Part shown: positions 33,748-43,069 of the stretch, in pieces
Numbering within the stretch: position 1 is the stretch's first letter
How the letters are laid out: every line of letters begins with the position of its first letter
Origin: Cymbomonas tetramitiformis
Lineage: Eukaryota; Chlorophyta; Pyramimonadophyceae; Pyramimonadales; Pyramimonadaceae
Direction of reading: 5' to 3'
NCBI GenBank assembly: GCA_001247695.2
Contig: LGRX02024778.1
Coordinates: forward strand, 19,921 to 83,920
DNA: 64,000 nucleotides
Notes under the pieces: generated by a model
The model's input: only the letters and a program-made list of their open reading frames with translations
The model's database searches: none
What the model was told of the DNA's origin: nothing
Made by a program: the position numbers and the translations under genes

Positions 33748-34412
33748 AACGTGGCCACGATATTGCAGGATTTTATACCTGTAGATAACAATGCTTGCAA
33801 GGTGATTAGCAGTTGAAGCGAGCGTCGCCCATAGCAAAAGTCGAAAATATAAATTGTGAGGATAAATGTGGAGCTATAATACCTGCAGATGGCAATGCTT
33901 TCAAGGTAAGTAGCAGATGTTTGAAGGTATGATTGAAGGTGCGTATGTTAGAAGAAACAGGGGGAAATGAATCTTCAAGGGTCGGGCAAGAGCTTTTGTA
34001 CCTGGTCGTGAGTGGACCGCGGGTCGTGCAAGAGTAGTGTACTTTTGGTCCAATCAGCTTCGTATATCTCGCACATGCGGGATCGCTTAGTCGCCGATTC
34101 CCGTATGCAAATGTGGGCACATCCATGTGCAATTTAGGTCAGCATGCACGGTACACGTTTATGGATGTGCATATTCGGATGCTTAAATTCCCAGAAAACA
34201 AGTTGCAACTGAGATGGGTACTAGCATATGATACACAAATCTATATCATCATACAAATTTAATCTATATACACCAAATAATTGTCTAGGATGTCTAGGAG
34301 CACATAAATAAGGGTAAGTGTTGGTGTAGCTAGCAGAATAATACATCAGTGTAAGTATCTAATGTGAACTTGCAAATATAAAATAAAGACTGTACACAAG
34401 CGTATATGTTTC

Positions 34413-34787
34413 CTAACGGCAGTTGCACCACTTTCCATCATCATCATTCTCGGGAGAGGCACCGGAGTTCAACTCGGGAATATAGTCCGTGGGAACCGGC
34501 ATTGTCACTGGGGTTCTTATGTCAGCGACGCCTTGCTCGTCGGAGTATACATGCTCATCCAACAGTTGAAAATACCATGTTTCCCGCGTTTTGCGGATAA
34601 ACCTCCACTTCGCGTAAGCGGGGTCATGTCTAGTCATGTCATATCTAGGATGCAGCGCAGGATCGACGAACAGTTCCTCGCGAATTAGAAACAAATTCCA
34701 GGATTGGCACACACGACATTTTTCGGATTCTATGTGCAGTCGTTCAAGCTGAACAGGTAAGTCTGCAGGGAAATGAGGCGCATTCAT
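34413..34787 (-). CDS. Small Cys-rich protein, paralogue 2 of pair A
   Basis: 124 codons from ATG 34787 (MNAPHFPADLPVQLERLH). CRVC near residue 25 and a C-terminal WCNCR enclose an aromatic, basic centre (WRFIRKTRETWYFQLL). Homologous to 33343-33747. The duplicated block also includes about 170 bp upstream of each start (33880-34050 and 34820-35010) and about 190 bp downstream. No known domain recognised. The spacing and common orientation with the cluster suggest it moves or evolved with the methyltransferase gene. Confidence 0.6.
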   Translation of the reverse strand: MNAPHFPADLPVQLERLHIESEKCRVCQSWNLFLIREELFVDPALHPRYDMTRHDPAYAKWRFIRKTRETWYFQLLDEHVYSDEQGVADIRTPVTMPVPTDYIPELNSGASPENDDDGKWCNCR

Positions 34788-35301
34788 ATTGGAGGTAGCG
34801 TGTTATGTAATCGCAAGCGCCACACTATAATACCTGCAGATGGCGATGCTTTCAAGGTAAGCAGCAGATGTTTGAAGGTATGGTTGAAGGTGCGTATGTT
34901 AGAAGAAACAGGGGAAATGAATCTTCAAGGGTCGGGCAAGAGCTTTTGTACCTGGTCGTGAGTGGACCGCGGGTCGTGCAAGAGTAGTGTACTTTTGGTC
35001 CAATCAAATTCGTATATCTCGCACATGCGCCGATTTTTTAATCAAAGACAAAAACACAACCGAGGCAGAAAACCCCATACACAGGCACATCAGCATATCG
35101 GCAAGAAACACAAGCCATTGACGAATGAACATTATACACTTCTACCACATTGTTAACATATGTTTAAGTATACTATTCTTATCGAAAAGTAGTCGAAAAT
35201 CTAACCCTCGGGAGGTTGCAATCCTAAGTCTTACTCGAAATCAAAGTGGAATCAAGATAACATTCTGACTCGTAGCCGCCGTGGTTTCGTTGACGGTAAC
35301 G

Positions 35302-35556
35302 TTACGGCTGAACCTGTCGGAACTTGAACCGAAAGGCAAGGTCGTTTCGAAACACACATCGAAAATACCCCAACGTGCATTTGTTGCCTTCCGCATTCCT
35401 GCACATATAACATTCATTGTAGTTCCTCCACAACATTCGAACAGTCATACCATGAGGAAGATAGTCAAAATTCCTCATTCTCATTCTGGGGGCAGTAGGG
35501 CATGTTGCATACATGCCAAGAACATAGGCAACAATACATTCTCGCTTGGATGGCAT
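35302..35556 (-). CDS. Small protein, paralogue 1 of pair B
   Basis: 84 residues from the ATG at 35556 (MPSKRECIVAYVLGMY), then LPHGMTVRMLWRNYNECYMC and CTLGYF. The gene at 35871-36104 has the same skeleton (MPSKR, LPPGMT, LW.NYN..C, CSL..F). The N-terminal basic patch and Cys residues might bind nucleic acid or zinc; this is a guess. A CCAAT box (GGCCAATCAAATG) lies about 110 bp upstream at 35668. Function unknown. Confidence 0.55.
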   Translation of the reverse strand: MPSKRECIVAYVLGMYATCPTAPRMRMRNFDYLPHGMTVRMLWRNYNECYMCRNAEGNKCTLGYFRCVFRNDLAFRFKFRQVQP

Positions 35557-35870
35557 GGTTGGATGAGGTGGCAGGTGAAGAAAGAAAAGTGCCAAGCTGA
35601 AAAGTGAGTTGTGAGGACAAGGTAGGTGCTTAAATATCTCAGTAGTGTGGCCGTCGTGATTTCAGTTGGCCAATCAAATGACCTCTTTCAGGTGGGTCGG
35701 ATCGAAGGCCCGCATGTCACAAACATAGCATGTCACAACATTGGAAATGTGAAACGTCGATAACAATTTCATTCAAAATATGTTCGAATACAATTATATT
35801 TAACGGTGTTCCAACGATAAGTCAATTTGCTCAATGACAAAGCTATATGCTGTCGCTATATAGCATCAAT

Positions 35871-36104
35871 TCATCCGACGGAACTTGACCCAAGAGCTAA
35901 GCTCCTCTCTGAACACACGACAAAAAGGCTGAGTGAGCATTCCATGCCTTCGCCGTCGACGCATTGTGTATTGTAGTTCTGCCACAACGTTTGGATAGTC
36001 ATACCCGGCGGAAGAAGAACTGTATTGCTGCATGGGTAAGACTCCCCGTGATTTTTGGCAAACTGGTCGATGTATGTGAAAACAGACTGCCGCTTGGATG
36101 GCAT
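35871..36104 (-). CDS. Small protein, paralogue 2 of pair B
   Basis: 77 residues from the ATG at 36104 (MPSKRQSVFTYIDQFAKNHG). LPPGMTIQTLWQNYN and MECSLSLF align with the neighbour at 35302-35556. The conserved start MPSKR in both supports the chosen ATG over upstream near-cognate codons. No domain recognised. Confidence 0.55.
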   Translation of the reverse strand: MPSKRQSVFTYIDQFAKNHGESYPCSNTVLLPPGMTIQTLWQNYNTQCVDGEGMECSLSLFVVCSERSLALGSSSVG

Positions 36105-36345
36105 GACTATGGTAGAAGTAGAAGCAGGTGCGTCGCTGACGGGAAAAGGGGGCAAATGAGTAGTTTAGGCAAGAAATAGAGCTTATGATCTTGGAAAGTC
36201 TTGGACCTGCCGAATTATTAGCCTATCAGATACCCGGTACTAGTCCGCTCGGATCGAAGGACCTACAAGTACATATCTACTATTATTTTGCGACGAAGGC
36301 GTGTCTGCGAAGTCCATGATTATCCTGTCTGCATTGCCAATCATT

Positions 36346-37112
36346 CTATGAAAGCAACCTCTGAAGTATGCTTTTCGGGCACCTTAACTTGCAGATGCAC
36401 ATCATCAACCGACCAAACGGAGTGAGACGGTAAAATGGATAAGAATATACAAAATCTGGAGCGTGTAAGTTGGAGTGTACAAACCCCATTCTTGCTGTAT
36501 ACTTCTGAAAGTGAGGGGTTTTGAAAATTGTGGCGTCCCGCATTTCAATGCGCACCGAGGTAACGATTTGCCCGCCAGATATCTGCTGTCTCACGACGGG
36601 GCGACCCTTTGGCCGACCTGCAAAACATGCGACGCATTGGATTTCCCAAAAGGCTAGAAACTGCAGGTAGTCCCCATAGGACCAAGCACTCATGGAATTC
36701 CGTTCTGCTGGATGCCGCGTATCCCCCGGGTACTTAAACAAAGGTCGGCATCTTGCATATGGCTGTCCTAATATATGACCCCTTGCAAAACGACAGAAAA
36801 ACTTATGCCGTGCGTAATCAGCTTTCCGACAAGTTTGGGGGCTTTGCAGTAATTCGCAAGATAGCAGCCGGTACACGTTGCAAGTTGTGAACGATCTTGA
36901 AGCCCGCAGTGCAGGCAAACTGGGTACAAAAATTTCATCCGTAAAGGCAGATTATCATGCACGCTTGCGTCATACATTTGAAATTGTATCTTATGTTCCT
37001 CTTCCATCGATTTCTTGAGCGCTAGTTCTGAGGGCGAGGACTCTTCAGGGAACCATAGTAACCAAACGTTTTTATCTGGATTTTCCTTCCGCAAAGTAGC
37101 AAGTATTGTCAT
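36346..37112 (-). pseudogene. MYND zinc-finger protein with a broken frame
   Basis: ATG 37112 (MTILATLRKENPDKNVWLLW). A MYND finger starts CLHCGLQDRSQLATCTGC..NYC in the first frame and is completed by TCRKADYARHKFFC in the -1 frame. The break falls at a run of five C on the minus strand (plus 36837-36841). Read across it, all zinc ligands of C-C-C-C-C-C-H-C are present. The C-terminal about 150 residues (to the stop at 36346) are unrecognised. One missing base, an assembly error or frameshifting would each explain it. MYND fingers bind Pro-rich peptides in transcription-linked proteins. Confidence 0.6.
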
Positions 37113-37493
37113 TGGAATTGATTGAACTGAGATGGATGGGAATAAAGGTGCGTCGATGAAGTGTCGAGCGGGGAAATGATTTTGGAAGAGAGGGGAATAG
37201 GTTTCATACCTCAATGGTCGTCGTGGTACCGCTCAACTTCATTTAACCAATATAATCAGGCAATCACAATGAAAGCGGAGGCATGTCACCCGCCCCATAA
37301 ATGACATCGGTTCCACAACAACATATGTCGCCAATACTTTTGGAGAATATACTTTATTTACAATTGTCATATCAAGATATACCATACGTGTTTCATCAGC
37401 GTACTTCTGCACTGAGACAATAGGTTATTAAGACTATCAACAAATATTGACCTAGGTGCTGGCACCATGTCCTAGCAGGGAAATCATCATTGC

Positions 37494-40400
37494 CTAGCGA
37501 GCTTTACTTTTCTTGTTCTGATCGGATCCCGGATTTCCGCCTGGTGCCACTTTCCGCTTAGGTATAGGCCCCGCCTTCTTGGCGGCCTCAGCCTTCTGTT
37601 TCTTGGCGGCCTTGTCGGCCTCGGCCTTCTGTTTCTTGGCGGCATCCTCCTGTTTCTTGGCGGCCTTGACGGCCTCGGCCTGCTGCCGCTTGGCGGACTT
37701 GTCGGCCTCGGCGGCCTCGGCCTGCTGTTTCTTGGCGGCCTTGGCGGCCTCGGCCTCCTGCTGCTTGGCGGTCTTGGCGGCCTCGGCGGCCTCGGCCTGC
37801 TGTTTCTTGGCGGCCTTGGCGGCCTCGGCCTCCTGCTGCTTGGCGGTCTTGGCGGCCTCGGCGGCCTCGGCCTGCTGTTTCTTGGCGGCCTTGGCGGCCT
37901 CGGCCTCCTGCTGCTTGGCGGCCTTGGCGGCCTCGGCCTCCTGCTGCTTGGCGGCCTTTTCCGTTTCCCTCATTTCGACCGCCGTCTTCTTCTCCCGCTC
38001 CTTCTCGACTTTCTCTTGCTCTTTACGATGTGCCTCTCTCTGCCTTTTCACCTCGTCGTATTCCTGCTTGCTCAACACTTCGTCGGCCAAAGAAAAAAAT
38101 CCATCAGGAAACCTAATGCGCTCTTTCGCTGAGTCGACCATACCTTGCTCCCTGCATCCAAGACACCAGCACTTGTTAAAACCGATATACAAAGTATTTT
38201 TCAAAAAATGGATGTAGACATGAATGCTTACCTATCGAAAGCAACGGAACCCAATCCCAACATGTTGGCGGCTACCGAAGTGGTCCCCGAACCGCAGCAC
38301 GCATCCAAGATGAAGTGATAATCGTGATGAAGAGGTAACACCCCCTCGTACGCAGATTTCCCCCTCGCTTCCCCCTCTAACTCAGGACCTCGCATATGGA
38401 TATTGATGAGGTCGTGGATGAGCTTCAGCGGCTTCTGGTGTTTGTTAATTCTTTTACCCTCGGAGTTAATGGCGAATTTCGACGAGTGTACAGGGGCATA
38501 TTCCCAGGTGTTGGTTCGGCAAGAAGCCACGAACTGCTTATCGACGACATCACTATCCGCATTCTCCTCCTCACCGAGAACTCTAATCAAGTTCTTCATC
38601 CAGGGAAGCCTTTTATGCACGGCTGGGTGGGTTTCGTCTGCGAGAGCAATCAGCGCTGCTTAGTCAGATTGCCCATGCTTAGACGCCAAAAGGCAATCAC
38701 AGAATTGTACGTAACTTAACATCTACGGACCTGTAGGTGTTGCTTCCTTGACGTAGTAACACAAGACAAAGCACTCCATACGGTTGGCGTAGTTCCGTGG
38801 CGCAACGCCGGATTCCAAGGGCATCATGTTCGATCTGCTCAAAGGTTTCACCCAGAACATCTTTTCGGCGTTCCCGTGGCAAAACTGCTTGGCGGCTTCG
38901 AAGAACTCGTGGTGTTGTTGGAAGCCACAGAAACATCCCCCTACCCAATCATCACACGTGGTCAAATTGTTGAAGTTGTGTAGGAATTGCTTGAACTCTC
39001 CTGCTAAGAGAGGTTTCGGGAACCATTTCTTGTTCGAGTCCAGAGCATACTCGCAATCCATAATGAAACCGGTGAATGGAAGCCTGGGAAGAGTCGTGAA
39101 GGATTCAGGTGATGCGGGCTCCAGCAGAAAGTCCTTCTTGAAAACCAACTGCGGAATCTTGTGAGTGTAGAAGTAGTCATCATCGTCGACTTGCTGGCCC
39201 TCAGGAACGTTTGACAATATTCGATAACTCACACCTGTGTGCAATGTAAACGATTAGTAATTACATAGCTACGGTGCACAAATGGAATATGAAACCGAGA
39301 TACGCACCTGGAAGATCCTTTAGGATGTTTTCCGCAGTCGATGCTGTCGTCGACCCGATTTTCAGCAACATCCTGCTCTCGATATTATTCCAGTAGAACT
39401 TTATATCCTTCGGAATGTTTTTGATCAGTTTCTCTATCTTCTCCTCGTGCCGCTGTTTTTCTTTTGCAGGCCGTTGTTCAAATTGAAATTTCCGGTTCTC
39501 CTGCTCGTTCTTGCAGGAGACCTTCGGGGGCACCACTCCCGCCTGGTACAGTTGTAAACAAACCCCGTTGTTAATTGAACGCGCAAGCCGATATGGAAAA
39601 AATCAGATATCGTGAAGGACGACCAGAGGGCGCAACTTAGGTAAATTACCTTCAGTAATGTACGTATTTCTCTCTCATCCCCAGCCCCTGGGAAAACTTC
39701 GCAAAACTTCCCCCAGTCTTGTTCTGGGTTGGGAAACGTAAAGGTGTCAAGCTTCTTTTGCAGCGCAATGATTTCTGCATCCAGCTCACCGTACGTCATC
39801 TTACGAGCCCAGAACTTCGACTCGGGAGCACCGGGATCCACGACAGCATCCACTGGTTTCCTTTCCTTAGGTATGGGATACCCATCTTCATCTAGGTAAG
39901 GAATGAAGCAGGCTGCACCTATGTCGTATATGTCGTTTTCGAACCCTCCCGGTTGTGTTTGCAGAAAGTTCTGCATAGAATGCCGGTTTTTCTTGAGAAA
40001 GCTCAGTTGCCGGTAGGCCGGTGTCGATTCCAAGGAGGTTGTTATGTTGAATCGTTTATGAGCCTCTGAGGCAAGCAGCATTAGGTTCTCTCGAACATTG
40101 TTGAGAGTCTTGATCTCGGCGATACGGTTGATCATATCTTTGACCGTGTACTTCCGTTCGATGACGGCTTCGTCGACGAGGTCAGTGATCTCACGTAAGT
40201 GTCCTTCGGTCAAGGGGGCCCAGCTTTCATAGAACCCCTTCGGCAGATCATGGTAGACGATCGGCTTTCCGGCTGTGGGGTCCCATTTAGGTTGCTTGGT
40301 CGTTGGTGCGTTGAGGTCAGTTGTGCCGGTCGACATACCGATTGAACGTTTACGCTTATTGCGAGATGACCCAACCGTGGCCAAGGTCGTCTCCGTGGCG

Positions 40401-41710
40401 TCTTCATTGTCCGGGTCAACTCCCTCTAGCAAACCTTCATTGTGGGCCTTCATCACTGAAAGCGGAAACATGAAATACCAAATCGTCAGTTAGCTACTGC
40501 AAAAACACCTAAGAGCAAATAAGAATAATGTCGGGACGGAATTCACAAAAAATGGCAGCACCTCTCTGAAGTTGTTTGAACAACTGGTACGATTGCACCG
40601 AGATAGCCCAAGCAGCCCAATGCGTGTTCTTCTTGTCTGCATTCAGCTTCTGGTGATTGAACACCTGCGTCTTCAGCGCCGCTTCGAATTCGGGATTCAA
40701 GTTCTGCTTCGGCGGCACCCGACGGTATTTCAAGTTCTCAAAACTCTTCATTCCAGCGTCTCTCTCGTTGGGTTCGGCCATCAGTTTCTCCACGTGTTTT
40801 CGCATGCCAAGAATGATCTCCGTCATGTTGCGGTGCTTCATGTAGGCGTCAATGTTGTTCTGCTCATTCCCAAGCTGCGTGCGCAAACGAATTGCACGGA
40901 TCATGACTATAGCTGAGAAGCTGGCCGACCGTAAACCTCCCTAAACACTTGAGTATGTAAGCCCTGAGAAGCACCTGAGAAAACTGGCATGAGTGAGACA
41001 CACCTGATTCATTTCGATGGCGCTCAAGTTCATGAAGAGACGGCATTCGATGAACTGAAACGCTTCCGTTCGATTTTCATGGTTTGCGTGCTTTGCTTCA
41101 TCCGCCTTGACGCAGCGACGCTTTGCCTCCAGCAAATGCTGATGTCCAAAGCAGGTGAATCTGTAGAATAACAAAGAAAGTGTAAGTTGGAACACATATG
41201 CATGCATCCATCAACGCAATGGGTCTTACCTGTATCTGCCTTTCCCGATGTCCGCCCAAACGAATGCCTCTGGGTTGGTGCTTGTTGCATCTTTACGATT
41301 CTCTATGACGGAAATCAGGGCTGGAGATCCCGAACCGGTGTGTGGGTTCCAGTACATCATTTCGGCAATAGCCTGGGCGTGATGTTCGTCCAGTGGTCGA
41401 GGGCGATGCGCTCCTTCTGCATCATCGATGTACTGGATGGGGATTCTCCACGATGTCGCACATGGATTATTAGTGTCGACCAACTTATGCATGTCATCGA
41501 TTTCCCTGATGGCCCACATAAGCAACGTATACTTGGTTTTAGTAATGCACATACACCATCAAAAAAAGCAATGGTCGTATAAGTAAATCTCAGGAGGGAA
41601 GATGCATACTTGCGAATGGCAGCCTGCTTTTTTTGCTCATCTGCCTCGGTTTCATCGGCGGTCTTCGGAGTCTTTGAAGGGGACACAATCTCCTCATCAC
41701 CCTGCTCCAT
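37494..41710 (-). CDS. ParB-like domain fused to beta-class DNA methyltransferase
   Basis: Nine coding exons: 41710-41610, 41505-41230, 41160-41004, 40874-40562, 40455-39650, 39542-39308, 39234-38731, 38637-38232, 38151-37494. All introns are GT-AG, all phases agree, and the total of 3456 nt gives 1151 residues without a stop. Residues ~35-180 look like ParB/sulfiredoxin: RPRPLDEHHAQAIAEMM, then RFTCFGHQHLLEAKRR (the GHxHxxEA box) and ECRLFMNLSA. Residues ~283-630 are unassigned, helical. The methyltransferase lies in beta-class order: motif IV position FIMDCEYAL (~689), FWVKP, then HQKPLKLIHDLI and the SAM motif LDACCGSGTTSVAA (~907-920). The tail (~950-1151) is a Lys/Ala/Glu coiled coil ending in basic, NLS-like residues. 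Such fusions are known from phages; an intron-rich one is unusual. Confidence 0.85.
37560..37980 (-). repeat. Coding minisatellite in the methyltransferase tail
   Basis: Repeated GCGGCCTTGGCGGCCTCGG-type units encode AEAAKAAKQQ(E/Q) blocks, with a longer period of about 60 bp in the middle that is repeated three times (37725-37900). The period conserves frame, so the coiled-coil length could vary between alleles. Confidence 0.7.
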
Positions 41711-42369
41711 GATGAATGCAGGAATTGGCCGCTGCGGAGTTCCAGCTGCAGGAGATACAAGGCCCGCTGATGGGAGAGGGCTTGCCGCTGATGGCCCTGG
41801 AGCAGGGCTTGCCCCTGATGGCCCTGCACCTGCAGGGTTTGCCCCTGATGGCCCTGCACCTGCAGGGCTTGCCCCTGATGGCCCTGCACCTGCAGGGCTT
41901 GCCCCTGATGGCCCTGCACCTGCAGGGTTGCCCCTGATGGCTCTGCACGTGCAGGGCTTGCCTCGCAGGAACCTGAAGGGCTTATTCCAGAGAGTCTTCG
42001 AGATTTACGAGTGAGAGGTGTAGTTTCAATTGAAGGAGGTGTAGCCGTTTTTGTATATGGTAGTTTACGACCCGTATCGTCTCCACCAACTGCAGGTTGC
42101 GTTGGCACCTCAGCTTCAGCTTCAGCTTCAACCTCAGCTTCAGATGGAGGCCCGTCACTATCGAAACCTTCTCACAGCACAAAAGCAAATCAATTCTCAG
42201 TATTTGAATACATATATCATTTTTGTGACCTAAGACGGAGAGCGAAGGAGAAAGGGAGATAGAGAGGGAGAGATGTTTTATATCGGCTCACCGGCATCGC
42301 CTTCAGGGTTGGCAACTTGTTGCGTTGGAACCTCAACATCAGATGGAGGCCCGTCACTATCGAAACCTT
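41711..42369 (-). other. Upstream exons of the ParB-methyltransferase gene, frame broken
   Basis: Exon 42369-42292 (GFDSDGPPSDVEVPTQQV) splices in phase 1 to 42170-41610, which starts with the same GFDSDGPPS and adds EAEVEAEAEAE and RKSRRLSG. It then runs through five 36-bp units encoding PAGAGPSGAS. The first unit lacks one base (GCAACCC against GCAAGCCC in the others), so this N-terminal part is out of frame with the body. Translation from the ATG at 41710 avoids the break. Confidence 0.6.
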
Positions 42370-42504
42370 CTCACAGCACAAAAGCAAATCAATTCTCAGT
42401 ATTTGAATACATATATCATTTTTGTGACCTAAGACGGAGAGCGAAGGAGAAAGGGAGATAGAGAGGGAGAGATGTTTTATATCGGCTCACCGGCATCGCC
42501 TTCG
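42100..42504 (-). repeat. Tandem 200-bp exon-intron duplication
   Basis: Exon end plus intron (GAAGGCGATGCCG then GTGAGCCGATA...) is present at about 42272-42470 and again at 42472-42504, where the next exon copy is cut off by the LTR. The intron sequence (TTCTCAGTATTTGAATACAT) is identical between copies, so the duplication is young. Confidence 0.75.
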
Positions 42505-42674
42505 TGTCCGTGACATCCTAGCACTGTACTGTACAGTAGTACAGTACAGTAGTACAGTCATCGTTTCACCGTCTGGGTTTCCGAGAGCATAAAGCTTCGG
42601 CCAGACACAAGTTATAGGATTATCAGTTTGTCTCCTAGCGAGCTTAGCCGGACAGCGTATCTGTCTTCCTCGCA
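42505..42674 (+). repeat. 170-bp LTR of element B, copy 2
   Basis: Same ends and length as 29847-30016. It truncates an exon copy of the ParB-methyltransferase gene on its left. The flanks CCTT(C) and CCTT(G) hint at a 4-bp duplication but the host sequence does not continue on the right. No primer site follows, so it is a 3' or solo LTR. Confidence 0.8.
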
Positions 42675-43069
42675 CCTTGCTCAGGCAGATTTGAGTTTCG
42701 ACATGGCCTTCTTCTACGGTGTGGCTCTACATGAGAGAGGTCCTTTCGGGAACCCTCCCTTCGGGTCGGACTTGATTGAGACCACCGCTAACTACTTTGG
42801 TGCTGTCGATTGACTTCTTGTTCACTCTGGATGCACACCGACATGGTGGTGTGCGGAACTCCGGTGACTTCAACAATTTTATGGTTTATGCTTTTGCTTT
42901 TGACATCTACAAGTTATATTCTGGCTTGCTAGCTCGGTGCCTTTCAGTTGTTTAGCGGGTGCACAATGCCCGTAGGTTTCTGCACTTGTGCTAGCTAGAG
43001 GCTTTCCAATTTGTGTTTCAGAATTGCACAGTTGGACTCTGATGGTCAACATCTGTGGTTGATCATAAA
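42675..43069 (+). other. Unassigned DNA after the LTR, short open frame
   Basis: A short frame reads MAFFYGVALHERGPFGNPP and ends TTANYFGAVD at 42813. It may be a retroelement 3' remnant; I do not recognise it. The remainder is non-coding. Confidence 0.3.

Noticed and set aside
37579..38217. 212-codon plus-strand frame, Ala/Ser/Cys-rich
   Set aside because: It is the mirror of the Lys/Ala/Glu coiled-coil repeats of the methyltransferase gene and has no splice or start context of its own.
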